Shown: positions 7,863-17,657 of the stretch, one piece after another
How positions within the stretch are numbered: the stretch's first letter is position 1
How the letters are laid out: each line of letters starts with the position of its first letter
Origin: Azospirillum sp. RU38E
Lineage (GTDB): Bacteria > Pseudomonadota > Alphaproteobacteria > Azospirillales > Azospirillaceae
Length of the DNA: 45,775 nucleotides
Direction: 5' to 3'
Assembly: GCF_900188385.1 (NCBI RefSeq)
Contig: NZ_FZOI01000028.1
Location: forward strand, 1 to 45,775
Notes under the pieces: generated by a model
The model's input: only the letters and a program-made list of their open reading frames with translations
Database searches by the model: none
Told to the model about the DNA's origin: nothing
Made by a program: the position numbers and the translations under genes

Positions 7863-7940
7863 AAATAGCACACGATATAATCGTTATCTTATTATCGCAT
7901 GGCTCTGCGCCGATATAATACATAGTGCACGATCTAATTT
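7863..7940. promoter_or_regulatory. repeated operator-like sites upstream of the secreted esterase
   Basis: The sequence CGATATAAT occurs at 7873-7881 and 7911-7919, and CGATCTAAT at 7930-7938. The longer blocks at 7863-7883 and 7920-7940 share the pattern A-ATAG-CACGAT-TAAT. The stretch is A/T-rich within GC-rich DNA and lies 70-145 bases before the esterase ATG. It looks like a promoter with several copies of a regulator box, perhaps of MarR type. The regulator is not identified. Confidence 0.5.
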
Positions 7941-8008
7941 GGCGCTACCAATCTCCCATCAGCCGGTGCAACCCGCGCCGCAGCGCCAGAGACAAAGGGA
8001 GATTTCCC

Positions 8009-9043
8009 ATGAACACGCTTCGTTCCACCGTCGCCGCCATTGCCCTTTCCGCCGCCGCCCTGTTGGGCAGCAGCCTGCCGGGGGCCGCCGCCGCCCCGGT
8101 GCTGGAGGCCGGCACCCAGGCCTTTGTGGATGCCGTCGCGGCATCGGGCGGCAGGCCGATCTACAGCCTGTCTTATGAAGAGGCCCGCAATGTGCTGGCC
8201 GGCGCCCAGGCGCAGAAACTGGCCAGTGCCGCCACCATTGTGCAGGATACCAGCTTCCCGGCCGGCCCCACCGGCAAGGTGAATGTGCGGATCGTGCGGC
8301 CCGCCGGGGCCAAGGGTGACCTGCCGGTGGTGATGTATTTCCACGGCGGCGGCTGGGTGATGGGCGACCGCAACACCCATGATCATCTGATCCGCGAATT
8401 GTCCGCCGCCGCCCAAGCCGCCGTCGTCTTTGTCGATTACGACCGGGCCCCGGAACTGAAATTCCCCGCCATCAATGAACAGGCCTATGCCGCGGTGGAA
8501 TATGTGGTGCAGCACGCCCGCTCCCTGGGGCTGGATGGCAGCCGGCTGGCCGTGGCGGGCGACAGTGCCGGCGGCAACATGGCCGCCTCCATCACCCTGC
8601 TGGCCAAGGAGCGCAAGGGCCCGAAGATCAGCCACCAGCTGCTGTTCTATCCGGTGACCGATGATGTGTCGGCCAATGCCTCCTATCAGGCCTTCGGTGA
8701 AGGGCCGTGGTTGACGGAAAAGGCCATGCATTACTTCCTGGATGCCACCTTCCCGGCCGACACGCGCAACAGCCCCATCGCCTTCCCCTTGAAAGCGGAT
8801 GTGGAACAGCTGCGCGGCCTGCCCCCGGCCACCATCCTGGTGGCGGAAAATGACCTGCTGCGGGAAGAGGGCGAAGCCTATGGCCGCAAGCTGACCCAGG
8901 CCGGCGTGTCGGTGATGAGCACCCGTTACAACGGCACCATTCATGATTTCGTGATGCTGAACGGGCTGGCCAATACGCCCGCCGCCAAGGCCGCCATTGC
9001 CCAGGGCGCTGCCGCACTGAAGGCCGCTTTTGCCGCCAAGTAA
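8009..9043 (+). CDS. secreted alpha/beta hydrolase (HSL-type esterase)
   Basis: This is a carboxylesterase of the hormone-sensitive-lipase group. The 344-residue protein has a Sec signal peptide (about residues 1-29, ending GAAAAP), the oxyanion-hole HGGG at 112-115, nucleophile S186 in GDSAGG, acid D282 in VAENDLL and H312 in GTIHDFVM. The ATG at 8009 is preceded by AAAGGGAGA, and the upstream in-frame starts have no RBS. The gene stands alone between the operator-like repeat array upstream and copy 2 of the dispersed element, which begins at the base after its stop codon. The natural substrate is unknown. Confidence 0.92.
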   Translation: MNTLRSTVAAIALSAAALLGSSLPGAAAAPVLEAGTQAFVDAVAASGGRPIYSLSYEEARNVLAGAQAQKLASAATIVQDTSFPAGPTGKVNVRIVRPAGAKGDLPVVMYFHGGGWVMGDRNTHDHLIRELSAAAQAAVVFVDYDRAPELKFPAINEQAYAAVEYVVQHARSLGLDGSRLAVAGDSAGGNMAASITLLAKERKGPKISHQLLFYPVTDDVSANASYQAFGEGPWLTEKAMHYFLDATFPADTRNSPIAFPLKADVEQLRGLPPATILVAENDLLREEGEAYGRKLTQAGVSVMSTRYNGTIHDFVMLNGLANTPAAKAAIAQGAAALKAAFAAK

Positions 9044-9187
9044 TACCAGCGGCACGAAATCATGGCCGATGGTCACGCTTTCGCGCCCCTTAATCGCCGC
9101 GCAGCCTCCGCTGGCTTGGCTACGCAGCACGTGCGGCGCGGCGGCGGTCGCAGCATTACCAACGGTCATCAATGGTGACCGTTGATA
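9044..9187. repeat. dispersed palindromic element, copy 2
   Basis: This 144-bp element starts at the base after the esterase stop codon. It shares most of its sequence with copy 1 (3025-3170), including GGCACGAAATCATG, the core CCGCTGGCTTGGCTACG and CACGTGCGGCGCGGCGGC. The right end again forms a hairpin, CAACGGTCA (9160-9168) with TGACCGTTG (9176-9184). The stem differs in sequence from copy 1. Confidence 0.85.
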
Positions 9188-9206
9188 TAACAAAAGCCCA
9201 AAAAAA

Positions 9207-9238
9207 GGGGGGCAGTATTGCCACCGCCCCCCTTTTTT
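9207..9238. terminator. intrinsic terminator downstream of repeat copy 2
   Basis: GGGGGGC (9207-9213) pairs with GCCCCCC (9226-9232), flanked by A6 on one side and T6 on the other, so it can work on both strands. It ends the esterase transcript and possibly the facing monooxygenase transcript. Bases 9239-9429 are A/T-rich and hold no credible gene. Confidence 0.85.
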
Positions 9239-9429
9239 ATATACCCAAATGCTGGAAGAATCCTTGGGCTATGATTTCCCGATGGGTTGGAATCTAAGTG
9301 GTAGAAGGGGTTGGAGTTCGTCTCGACAACAGACGATATTCTGGAGGAAAATTTCTATCGTATCTTTAAGAGCCTCTCAAAGAGTTTTCACTTCTTTTCC
9401 AGTCTGTTAATAAAATTCAAGGCGGAATT

Positions 9430-10449
9430 TTACTGTCCACCGACCGGCATCAGCCCCATCTCCCGCAGCACCCCGGCCAGGATTTCATATGACCGGATGC
9501 GGGCCTGATGGTCGTAGATCTGGGCAGCGACGATGACCTCATCCGGCCGGGTCAGGGCCAGCAGGGCGGTCAGCCGGTCGCGCAGCGTTTCCGGCCCGCC
9601 CACCGCACCAAAGCCCAGGGCGCGGCGGATGCCCGCCAGCTCATGCGGGGCCATGCCGGCTTCCACATTCGCATCGGGCGGTGGCAGCAGGCCGGGGTTG
9701 CCCCGGCGCAGGGCCAGGAACTGCTGCTGGATGGAGGTGAACAGCAGCCGCGCCGTTTCATCATCATCGGCGGCATAGACATTCAGCCCCACCATGGCAT
9801 GGGGCTTGGCCAGTCGGGCCGACGGGCGGAAGCGTGACCGGTACAGCTCCAGTGCCTCCACCACATAATCCGGCGCGAAATGGGAGGCGAAACCGTAGGG
9901 CAGGCCCAGTTCCGCCGCCAGTTCCGCCCCGAACAGGGATGATCCCAGAATCCAGACCGGGATATCCATCCCTTCCCCCGGTACGGCGCGCACCCGCGCC
10001 AGCGCATCCACCGGGCCGAAATATCCCAGCAGTTCCACGACATCGCGCGGAAAACTGTCGCCCGACCCGGCCAGGGTGCGGCGCAGGGCGGCCGCCGTCG
10101 CCCCATCGGTGCCCGGTGCGCGGCCCAGCCCCAGATCGATCCGGCCGGGGAACAGCGCTTCCAGCGTGCCGAACTGTTCGGCCACCTGCAGCGGCGCATG
10201 GTTGGGCAGCATGATGCCGCCCGCCCCCACCCGGATGCGGCTGGTCGCAGCGGCGACATGGCCGATCACCACCGCGGTGGCGGCACTGGCGATGCCCGGC
10301 ATGGCATGATGTTCGGCCAGCCAATAGCGCCGGTACCCCAGCGCCTCGGCATGGCGGGCCAGATCGGCGCTGTTGCGCAGCGCCTGGGCGATATCGGCCC
10401 CGCGCGGTACGGGCGACAGGTCCAGCACGGAAAAGGGGATGGCATTCAT
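9430..10449 (-). CDS. LLM-class flavin-dependent oxidoreductase (luciferase-like)
   Basis: This 339-residue protein is a bacterial-luciferase-like TIM barrel of the single-component (YhbW/MsnO8) group, which uses reduced FMN and O2. Recognisable segments are [12 protein letters not shown] at the start, [51 protein letters not shown] and [15 protein letters not shown]. These match the family order and its usual length of about 330-340. The ATG is at 10447-10449. It stands alone, with no flavin reductase or sulfonate genes nearby, so the substrate cannot be inferred. Confidence 0.92.
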   Translation of the reverse strand: MNAIPFSVLDLSPVPRGADIAQALRNSADLARHAEALGYRRYWLAEHHAMPGIASAATAVVIGHVAAATSRIRVGAGGIMLPNHAPLQVAEQFGTLEALFPGRIDLGLGRAPGTDGATAAALRRTLAGSGDSFPRDVVELLGYFGPVDALARVRAVPGEGMDIPVWILGSSLFGAELAAELGLPYGFASHFAPDYVVEALELYRSRFRPSARLAKPHAMVGLNVYAADDDETARLLFTSIQQQFLALRRGNPGLLPPPDANVEAGMAPHELAGIRRALGFGAVGGPETLRDRLTALLALTRPDEVIVAAQIYDHQARIRSYEILAGVLREMGLMPVGGQ

Positions 10450-10760
10450 AGCGGCGGCATCCGGCTCAATAATGAACCATCAGCATAAGGCCGGCAGCCC
10501 AGGCCGGCTGTGATGGGGCACACGGGGGTGGGCGGACCGTGTTGAAGGGACGGGAAATTTCAACATGATTGAAATAAAATAATGATGGGGCGGGGGATTA
10601 TTATATTTGCCAGAAAACTTACTGATCCCAGATGAATGTTAGCGCAATCAAAGCGATAATTTCCTATACCGACGTATATGTAATCTGTTTCGTCCATGAC
10701 TATTGAAGGAATGCGCCTAATCCTGCTCGGGATTTATCCACCTCCTGTCCGGGTGCCGTG
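10450..10760. other. gene-free stretch before chemoreceptor 1
   Basis: No gene is visible. The A/T-rich centre contains a palindrome, ATTTCAA (10557-10563) with TTGAAAT (10569-10575) around CATGA, which could be an operator. A promoter for the chemoreceptor must lie here, but no box pair stands out. Confidence 0.4.
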
Positions 10761-12446
10761 ATGAACCTCTCTCGCTTCAGTATCTCTGCCCGCATTCTCG
10801 GCGTCATCATTTTGCTGGGACTGCTGACACTGTTTGTCTCTCTCTTCGCCAGCCAGCGGCTGACGAAGGTCGATGATGCTTACAGTGACCTGTTGGCCGG
10901 CGACGTCACGGCCACGATTGAACTGGCCCGCGCCAACCGCGCCATCACCGCCGTTGGTCGCCAGACCTACAAGCTTATTGCCCAGTCAGACGATGCCCGG
11001 ATGCAGGCAGCGATCGAGAACGTCAGTCGCAACCGTGACGCTGTGCTGACGGCTTATGAGAGTGTCGCCAAAATTATACCCGAACATGCCGATGAAATTG
11101 CACAGTTGCGGGGTCGGTTTGAGGACTTGATGCGCGATTACGATCAGATCAAGCCTTTGGCATTGGCCAACAAGAATGAAGAAGCCCTGTCTATTTTAAA
11201 TGCAAAATTCGATCCCAAGCTTGATGCTTTGCGGGATAATAATGTCAAGCTGACCGATCTGGTTCGTAAGAATATGAACGAAAATTCCGACCAGCTTACG
11301 GCAGACTCTATTTTCGCCCGCAACCTTATCCTGTCACTGTCGGCACTGGGTCTGCTGCTGTTCGGCGGTCTGGCCCTTTACATCGCCCGCTTCACCATTT
11401 CCGGCCCCATCGGCAAGCTGACGGGGGCCGTGGCAGAGGTGGCGGGTGGCAATCTGACCATCATTGTGCCGGGCCTTGGGCGGGGTGACGAAATCGGCCA
11501 GCTGGCTGCCGGTCTGGAAACGTTCAGGAACAATGCCATCCGCGCCCGTGAACTGGAAGAAGAGGCCAAGCGCGCCGAGCTGCGGGCGGAAGAAGAACGC
11601 CGCAGTGCCATGCTGACCCTGGCGGATAATTTCGAATCCAGCGTGATGAGTGTCGTCTCCCTGGTGGCCTCTGCCGCGACCGAGCTGAACGCCAATGCCC
11701 AGTCGTTGGCCGCCGGGGCCGAACAGGCCCGCAGCCAGACCAGCATCGTGTCGGCCGCTACCGAACAGACCTCCGCCAATGTGCAGACGGTCGCCGCCTC
11801 CGCGGAGGAAATGACCAGCTCCATCGGGGAGATCACCCGCCAGGTCGGCACCTCTGCCAGCATCGCCCGCACGGCGGCCGAGCGGGCCCAGGGTACCAAC
11901 CAGACCATCCAGAATCTGGCGGCTGAGGCCGACGCCATCGGCGCCGTGGTGAAGCTGATCGCCGAGATTGCCAGCCAGACCAACCTGCTGGCCCTGAATG
12001 CCACGATTGAGGCCGCCCGCGCCGGCGATGCCGGCAAGGGCTTTGCCGTGGTGGCGTCGGAAGTGAAGAGCTTGGCCAGCCAGACGGCGAAAGCGACGGA
12101 GGATATCTCCGCCCGCATCAACAGCATCCAGCAGGCCACCAACAATGCCGTGACCGCGACGCTGGAAATTACCCGCACCATCGCGGAGATCAACCAGATC
12201 GCCACCGCCATTGCAGCGGCGGTGGAAGAACAGGATGCAGCGACCCGCGAAATCGCCCGCAATGTGCAGCAGGCCGCCGTCGGCACCCAGGAAATCGCCG
12301 ACAATATCACCGGCGTGCAGCAGACTTCCCACGAAACCAGCCAGTCGGCCGGCAGCGTGCTGGGTGCCGCCGGCAGCCTGTCACGCGAAGCAGAAACCCT
12401 TCGGGCGCAGGTGATCAACTTCATTCAGCGTGTCCGCGCCGCCTGA
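10761..12446 (+). CDS. methyl-accepting chemotaxis protein 1
   Basis: This transmembrane chemoreceptor controls the CheA kinase. The 561-residue protein has a first membrane span (about 12-30) and a periplasmic four-helix-bundle sensor (about 31-190). A second span (about 192-212) leads to a HAMP domain ([20 protein letters not shown]) and a long cytoplasmic coiled coil. The signalling tip is [20 protein letters not shown] with [15 protein letters not shown]. Several Glu/Gln-rich segments are possible methylation sites. The C-terminus lacks an NWETF-like CheR-binding pentapeptide. The ATG at 10761 is preceded by an in-frame GTG at 10758. Its signalling half is almost identical, even at DNA level, to the receptor at 13876. 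Confidence 0.95.
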   Translation: MNLSRFSISARILGVIILLGLLTLFVSLFASQRLTKVDDAYSDLLAGDVTATIELARANRAITAVGRQTYKLIAQSDDARMQAAIENVSRNRDAVLTAYESVAKIIPEHADEIAQLRGRFEDLMRDYDQIKPLALANKNEEALSILNAKFDPKLDALRDNNVKLTDLVRKNMNENSDQLTADSIFARNLILSLSALGLLLFGGLALYIARFTISGPIGKLTGAVAEVAGGNLTIIVPGLGRGDEIGQLAAGLETFRNNAIRARELEEEAKRAELRAEEERRSAMLTLADNFESSVMSVVSLVASAATELNANAQSLAAGAEQARSQTSIVSAATEQTSANVQTVAASAEEMTSSIGEITRQVGTSASIARTAAERAQGTNQTIQNLAAEADAIGAVVKLIAEIASQTNLLALNATIEAARAGDAGKGFAVVASEVKSLASQTAKATEDISARINSIQQATNNAVTATLEITRTIAEINQIATAIAAAVEEQDAATREIARNVQQAAVGTQEIADNITGVQQTSHETSQSAGSVLGAAGSLSREAETLRAQVINFIQRVRAA

Positions 12447-12456
12447 TCATCATATC

Positions 12457-12544
12457 GCCCCCCTTTCCCCCAGCGGGAAAGGGGGCAACAATCGGCACCG
12501 GCCCGGCCGGCATTGGGTGGCACCCCCAATGCCGGCCGGGTTTT
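12457..12544 (+). terminator. double hairpin and terminator after chemoreceptor 1
   Basis: A first hairpin pairs CCCCCTTTCCC with GGGAAAGGGGG (12459-12485). A second, perfect 16-bp stem runs from 12502 to 12540 (CCCGGCCGGCATTGGG and its complement) and is followed by TTTT. The second is a strong intrinsic terminator. Confidence 0.88.
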
Positions 12545-12546
12545 AT

Positions 12547-13089
12547 TTATGGGGCTGCTGGGGTGACGTCCGGGACCGCCAAACTGTCGCTGGGCGCCAG
12601 CTGTATCTGATTGAGCATCCCCACGATCAGATCGGCCGTCTGCTGCGCATTCATCTGCACATGCGGCTGCTGTTTCAGGTGATCCACCGCTGTGACACAG
12701 GCAGCCAACAAGGGGCGCATCTCCGCCAACCCCTGCTGTCGTCGGGCCCGTTCCGCCAGCAGGGCGCCCTGCGCCTGGGACAGGGCGACAGTCAGGCGCG
12801 CATTCTCCGCCTGCAGATAGGACATCACGGCCCTGGCATCCCCATTATCGGGGATGCTGGCGGCATCCGGGGGCGCGACGGCCTCCACCAGCATCGGCCC
12901 CTGGCCGGTCAACAGCCATTGCACATTGCCGCCCAGTTCCGCCAGCCGCAGCAAGGTCTCCCCGTTTGGCAGTTCGCCTTTCTCGTAACGCTGCCAGCTG
13001 TTGCGCGTCACACCCGCTCGGTTGGCCATATCTGTCTGGCTAAGGCACCATTTTTCGCGCAGGGAGCGGAAACGATTGGAGACGGTCAT
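12547..13089 (-). CDS. phage-repressor-type HTH (XRE) regulator
   Basis: The 180-residue product begins with a Cro/CI-type helix-turn-helix (about residues 5-65: FRSLREKWCLSQTDMANRAG, then VTRNSWQRYEKGELP and the WLLTGQGP ending typical of phage-like repressors). A variable, Gln/Ala-rich, probably coiled-coil region follows (about 90-140). No S24 peptidase domain is present, so it is not a LexA/CI-type self-cleaving repressor. The ATG at 13087-13089 has GGGGAGGGG just upstream, while the longer frame from 13122 does not. No phage genes are near. It converges on chemoreceptor 1. Targets are unknown. Confidence 0.82.
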   Translation of the reverse strand: MTVSNRFRSLREKWCLSQTDMANRAGVTRNSWQRYEKGELPNGETLLRLAELGGNVQWLLTGQGPMLVEAVAPPDAASIPDNGDARAVMSYLQAENARLTVALSQAQGALLAERARRQQGLAEMRPLLAACVTAVDHLKQQPHVQMNAQQTADLIVGMLNQIQLAPSDSLAVPDVTPAAP

Positions 13090-13875
13090 ATCGTTCCCCT
13101 CCCCAATCCGACATGCCAGCATGACATTCTATTTATGTAGTAAAATCGAGGAGATAAGCCATTTTTGCCGGTGGGGTCTGGATGTGATTTTTGGAAAGTT
13201 CCTGCATTGGACTGTCCAATTTCTGATGCTATTTGGAAATTTTTATGGTTGAAATAGAGTGATTTTTGATGCATCTCTAGCTTCGTCAGCATTTCTGGAC
13301 ATTTCCCCATGGAACCCTGAAGACGCAAAAACCTCTCCGCCGTCCTAATGCCGGGGCCGCTGGCCACTTGTTTAGGTCCGCTTTCTGTCGGGCAGCATTG
13401 ATGTATATCGCCCGGCATTAAAGGGGGGCTGCCCGCCTTTCCTTTGGAAAGTGGGAAGGGCGGTTATACTGTTTTTCAACTCCATTCGGCTGGCAAGGGC
13501 TCAAGAAGGGCCGTGTCGGCCCCTGTTGTGCTGAAAAGATAGCACAGCGCCATGAAAGAATTGCCTGCCGCGTTATCAGTCACTGCCCATGGCGCCGGCG
13601 ATAGAAAGGCGGTCGCCATCCATGACTGCCACTGTCGCCAGAGCATGGGGGTGTTCCGCCTGTTCAGCCATGGGCACCCTAATATCGACTGGCATAGGAC
13701 AAATGGATTAATAGGACAATTTATCTATGACTTTAATTATTAAAAACAACCAAACTGATCGTATTTCTCATTCGAGAACATAGAATAGGTTACTTTTGTA
13801 ATGTTTAACTGTTGTTTGTTTTCCAAATAAGAAACAAACCCAGTTTAACACGCGCTTTGCTTAAGGAGTGGGTCG
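13090..13875. other. 786-base gene-free region with stem-loops before chemoreceptor 2
   Basis: No convincing gene is present. The left part (13130-13300) is A/T-rich and probably carries the promoter of the HTH regulator. Positions 13390-13396 (GGGCAGC) pair with 13428-13434, CTTTCC (13437-13442) pairs with GGAAAG (13446-13451), and GGGCC/GGCCC pair at 13508-13522. Bases 13680-13860 are again A/T-rich and likely hold the promoter of chemoreceptor 2, whose RBS GGAG sits at 13865-13868. The structured middle may be a regulatory RNA or a long leader. Confidence 0.45.
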
Positions 13876-15561
13876 ATGAAGCTCTCGGATTTCAGCATTT
13901 CCGTCAGGATACTGTCGATCATCGCGCTTTTGGGCGTGCTGGTATTAGCGATCAGTATCTTTGCCAATATGCGGTTGACGCAGGCCGATGCTGAATATTC
14001 CGGTCTGACCCGGGAGGAGGCATCGGCAGCGGTGGAACTGGCGCGCGGCAGCCGGGAGGTGACCGCGCTGGGGCGGCAGGTTTACCGCATGATGGCCCGC
14101 GATGATGCCGACACCATCAAAGAAGCGGCGGACCGGGCGGAACAGAATATCACCAACCAGCGCGAAGCTCTTCGCCGTAGCCGGGAGGTGGCACCGCAAT
14201 TCACCGCCCAGATCAGCAAGCTGGAAGGGGAATTCGATCAGGTGGTGACGACATATCGCACCATCGCCCCCTTACTGCTGGCTGATAAGGACGCGGAAGC
14301 GCTGCCGCTAATCACCGGCCGGTTCGACCCCCAGCTTGACGCGCTGCGCGACGACAGCCGGCAGGTGGCGGATGGCATCCGGGATGCCATGTTCGCCCAG
14401 TCTAAGCGGCTGTCCGCCATGGCGGTGGATACCCGCAACCTTGTCTATGGTGTGGCTCTGGCCGGGCTGTTGCTGTTCGGCGGTCTTGCCTTTTATATCG
14501 CCCGCTTCACCATTTCCGGCCCCATCGGCCGCCTGACCGACGCCATGACGGGGGTGGCCGGCGGCAACCTGACCATCCCCGTGCCCGGCCTGGGCCGGGG
14601 GGATGAGATTGGCCAGCTGGCCGCTGCCCTGGAAACCTTCAAGGCCAATGCCATTCGCACCCGGGAACTGGAGGCGGAGGCCCAGCGGGCCGAAGAACGG
14701 GCGGCGGAAGAACGCCGCCGCACCATGTTGCAGATGGCCGATAATTTCGAATCCAGTGTGATGGGGGTGGTGTCGCTGGTGGCCTCCGCCGCCACGGAAC
14801 TGAACGCCAATGCCCAATCGCTGGCCGCCGGGGCCGAACAGGCCCGCAGCCAGACCAGCATCGTGTCGGCCGCGACCGAACAGACCTCCGCCAATGTGCA
14901 GACGGTCGCCGCCTCGGCGGAAGAGATGACCAGCTCCATCGGGGAGATCACCCGTCAGGTTGGTGCCTCTGCCAATATCGCCCGCACGGCGGCCGAGCGG
15001 GCCCAGGGCACCAACCAGACCATCCAGAATCTGGCGGCTGAGGCCGACGCCATCGGCGCCGTGGTGAAGCTGATCGCTGAGATCGCCAGCCAGACCAACC
15101 TGCTGGCGCTGAATGCCACCATCGAGGCAGCGCGCGCTGGCGATGCCGGCAAGGGCTTTGCCGTGGTGGCATCGGAAGTGAAGAGCCTGGCCAGCCAGAC
15201 GGCGAAAGCGACGGAGGATATTTCCGCCCGCATCAACAGCATCCAGCAGGCCACCAACAGCGCCGTCAGCGCCACCCTGGAAATCACCCGCACCATCGGG
15301 GAGATCAACGAGATCGCCACCACCATCGCGGCGGCGGTGGAAGAACAGGATGCGGCGACGCGCGAAATCGCCCGCAATGTGCAGCAGGCCGCCGTCGGCA
15401 CCCAGGAAATCAGCAGCAATATCAGCGGGGTTCAGGAAACCGCGCAGAGCACCAGCCAGTCGGCCGGCAATGTGCTGGATGCCGCCGGCACCCTGTCGCG
15501 GGAGGCGGAAACCCTGCGGCGGGAGGTGGATGGCTTCATCCAGCGCATCCGCGCCGGATAA
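13876..15561 (+). CDS. methyl-accepting chemotaxis protein 2
   Basis: This 561-residue chemoreceptor has exactly the length and domain order of receptor 1: span, four-helix periplasmic sensor (about 31-190), span, HAMP ([20 protein letters not shown]), and a cytoplasmic coiled coil with the [20 protein letters not shown] tip. The sensor is clearly diverged from receptor 1, while the coiled coil from about residue 290 on is nearly the same, including silent positions. GGAG precedes the ATG. Probably the two detect different ligands but feed the same CheA/CheW array. Tandem duplication with later homogenisation is the likely history. Confidence 0.95.
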   Translation: MKLSDFSISVRILSIIALLGVLVLAISIFANMRLTQADAEYSGLTREEASAAVELARGSREVTALGRQVYRMMARDDADTIKEAADRAEQNITNQREALRRSREVAPQFTAQISKLEGEFDQVVTTYRTIAPLLLADKDAEALPLITGRFDPQLDALRDDSRQVADGIRDAMFAQSKRLSAMAVDTRNLVYGVALAGLLLFGGLAFYIARFTISGPIGRLTDAMTGVAGGNLTIPVPGLGRGDEIGQLAAALETFKANAIRTRELEAEAQRAEERAAEERRRTMLQMADNFESSVMGVVSLVASAATELNANAQSLAAGAEQARSQTSIVSAATEQTSANVQTVAASAEEMTSSIGEITRQVGASANIARTAAERAQGTNQTIQNLAAEADAIGAVVKLIAEIASQTNLLALNATIEAARAGDAGKGFAVVASEVKSLASQTAKATEDISARINSIQQATNSAVSATLEITRTIGEINEIATTIAAAVEEQDAATREIARNVQQAAVGTQEISSNISGVQETAQSTSQSAGNVLDAAGTLSREAETLRREVDGFIQRIRAG

Positions 15562-15570
15562 GCGTTGCCG

Positions 15571-15623
15571 GCTGGAAAAGGGCGAGGCTCGCCGGTGGTT
15601 GACGCTTCCGGCCCTTTTCCAGC
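15571..15623. terminator. 13-bp hairpin between chemoreceptor 2 and the DUF885 gene
   Basis: GCTGGAAAAGGGC (15571-15583) and its exact complement (15611-15623) flank a 27-base loop. No T tract follows, so it may be a factor-assisted terminator or an mRNA-end structure. Confidence 0.5.
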
Positions 15624-15661
15624 ACCCTTGCCGGCACAAACCGTCGGACAGGGATAAAAAA

Positions 15662-17476
15662 ATGCTGCATCGCCGTGATTTTCTGGCCGCTGGTGGCGCT
15701 GTTGCCGCCAGCGCCTGCCTTTCTGCCTTACCGCTTGCCGCCCTAGCCCAGGCCGCGCCCGGTTCGGCGGACAGAGCGCTCTATGATTTCTTCCAGACCA
15801 GCTTTGAACGCGACGTCGCCGCCAGCCCGCTGCGGGCGCTGCAGCTGGGCCGCAAGACCGGCTATGACCAGCTGGATGATATCAGTGCCGCCCGCCGCGC
15901 CGCCGACCATGAACGCGATGCGGCCGATCTGGCCACACTGGCCCGGCTGACCACGCCCGACCTGTCGCCCCAGGCAAGGCTTTATGCGCGGCTGCTGCGC
16001 TTGCGGCTGGAACAGGCGCGGGCCGATTATCCCTGGCGCCACCATGATTATGCCCTGACACTGGTCAGCGGCCCGCACACCAACCTGCCCGTCCAGCTGA
16101 TCAACCAGCATAAGGTGGAGAGCGTGGCCGATTTCCAGGCCTATCTCAGCCGGTTGAACCAGTTCCCCCGCTATTTCGGGCAGGTGGAGGAACGGTTGCG
16201 GCTGGCCGATCAGGCGGGCGTGCTGCCGCCGCGTTATTTCTTCCCCGACCTGATCAGCGCTTGCCGTAACCAGATTGACGGGCGACCCTTCGAACCCTCG
16301 GCCCCGGTGGATGCCCCGCTTTATGCCGACCTGAAAGCCAAGCTGGCCAAGCTGCCGGAAGGCGAGCAGCCGGCCCTGCTGGCCGCGGCGGAGGCAGCGC
16401 TGACCGGATCGGTGGCGCCCGCCTATCAATCGCTGATTAAATGGCTGCAGGGGGCGGCCCCGCGTGCCAACCCGGATCATGGGGTCTGGCGCCTGCCAGA
16501 TGGCCAGGCCTATTACGCCGCCTGCCTGAAACGCTGGACCTCGCTGCCGCTCACCGCTGAGGCGGTGCACCGCATCGGGCTGGCAGAGGTGGCCCGCGTG
16601 CAGGGCGAAATCCGCGCCATCATGGCCAAGGTCGGCTTCCAGGGCGATCTGACGGCCTTTTTCACCTATACCCGCGACGATGACCGTTTCTATTTCCCCG
16701 ATACGGCAGAGGGCAAGGCCGCCTATCTGAAACAGGCGCAGGATTATACGGATTTCATCCGCGCCCGGCTGGATGGCTGGTTCGGCCTGCAGCCCAAGGC
16801 CCCGATGGAGGTGCGGGCGGTGGAGCCGTTCCGGGAGAAATCGGCCCCCAGCGCCTTCTATAACGGCCCGTCGCCCGATGGCAAACGGCCGGGCATCTTC
16901 TATGCCAACCTGTCCAACATGCGGGCTAGGCCGATCTTCGGGCTGGAGACGCTGACCTATCACGAGGGCATTCCCGGCCATCACATGCAGGTCGCCATTT
17001 CCCAAGAGCTGGAAGGCGTGCCGGATTTCCAGAAATTCGGCGGCGGCTATTCCGCCTATGGCGAGGGCTGGGCGCTTTATACCGAGCAGCTGGCCAAGGA
17101 GATGGGCGGCTTCCAAGACCCCTATAGTGATTACGGGCGGCTGGTGGCGGAGCTGTGGCGCGCCGTGCGGCTGGTGGTGGATACCGGCATCCATGCCAAG
17201 AAATGGGATCGCCAGCAGGCCATCGATTATTTCACGGGAAACACCCCGATGGATGTGGACGGGGCCACGCGGGAAATTGACCGCTATATCGGCTGGCCGG
17301 GGCAGGCCACCGCCTACAAGATCGGCATGATGAAGATTCTGGAACTGCGGCAGGCGGCCCAGCGGCAGATGGGCAGCCGGTTCAATATCAAGGGCTTCCA
17401 CGATATTGTGCTGCGCCATGGCCGGTTGCCGCTGGATGTGCTGGCCGAACAAGTTGAGTCTTGGGTCAAGGCTTGA
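15662..17476 (+). CDS. Tat-exported DUF885 (putative metallo-hydrolase) protein
   Basis: This 604-residue DUF885 protein starts MLHRRDFLAAGG with a hydrophobic run, a twin-arginine signal peptide. The family is peptidase-like: it shows H434-E435-GIPG-H439-H440 as a gluzincin-type zinc site and E468 in AYGEGWALYTEQL as a likely third ligand. These assignments are inference from the motif. The C-terminal region has the usual GWPGQATAYKIGMMKILELR. The ATG at 15662 has AGGGA upstream, and the longer open frame runs back through chemoreceptor 2. Substrate and reaction are not known. It forms a single-gene unit. Confidence 0.88.
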   Translation: MLHRRDFLAAGGAVAASACLSALPLAALAQAAPGSADRALYDFFQTSFERDVAASPLRALQLGRKTGYDQLDDISAARRAADHERDAADLATLARLTTPDLSPQARLYARLLRLRLEQARADYPWRHHDYALTLVSGPHTNLPVQLINQHKVESVADFQAYLSRLNQFPRYFGQVEERLRLADQAGVLPPRYFFPDLISACRNQIDGRPFEPSAPVDAPLYADLKAKLAKLPEGEQPALLAAAEAALTGSVAPAYQSLIKWLQGAAPRANPDHGVWRLPDGQAYYAACLKRWTSLPLTAEAVHRIGLAEVARVQGEIRAIMAKVGFQGDLTAFFTYTRDDDRFYFPDTAEGKAAYLKQAQDYTDFIRARLDGWFGLQPKAPMEVRAVEPFREKSAPSAFYNGPSPDGKRPGIFYANLSNMRARPIFGLETLTYHEGIPGHHMQVAISQELEGVPDFQKFGGGYSAYGEGWALYTEQLAKEMGGFQDPYSDYGRLVAELWRAVRLVVDTGIHAKKWDRQQAIDYFTGNTPMDVDGATREIDRYIGWPGQATAYKIGMMKILELRQAAQRQMGSRFNIKGFHDIVLRHGRLPLDVLAEQVESWVKA

Positions 17477-17535
17477 GCGGGAAAATCGGCTTAAAGTGGC
17501 TTGATATGCGCTATTTTGTTGAGTCTTGCCTCATC

Positions 17536-17567
17536 TTTCCGGGAGTGGCGTCACGCTTTCCCGGAAA
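17536..17567. terminator. 9-bp hairpin downstream of the DUF885 gene
   Basis: TTTCCGGGA (17536-17544) pairs with TCCCGGAAA (17559-17567). It is followed by A residues rather than T on the plus strand, so terminator activity there is doubtful. Confidence 0.4.
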
Positions 17568-17657
17568 AAATCATGTAACCGGCGGGTAAATCCGGCCCGC
17601 CGGCCCCATATCGGCGCTTAACCTGTTATGGAAGGACCAAGAACGGAGCCGATGCCC

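Noticed and set aside
9311-9508. 65-codon frame in the A/T-rich gap
   Set aside because: It overlaps the end of the monooxygenase gene, has no RBS, and its composition is that of non-coding DNA.
12547-13089. prophage remnant around the phage-type HTH regulator
   Set aside because: No other phage gene is nearby, and single regulators of this kind are common in chromosomes.
13305-13375. possible c-di-GMP (GEMM) riboswitch: GACGCAAA...CCTAA in the right order
   Set aside because: The conserved upstream GGCAAACC/GAAA half is missing and the distance to the receptor start is about 500 bases. An Infernal search with the GEMM models would decide.
13552-13743. 63-codon frame in the gap before chemoreceptor 2
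   Set aside because: It has no ribosome-binding site and no recognisable feature. It could be a small protein, but nothing supports it.
15743-17452. 569-codon minus-strand frame opposite the DUF885 gene
   Set aside because: It is antisense to a protein with a Tat signal and zinc motif, and is itself without features.
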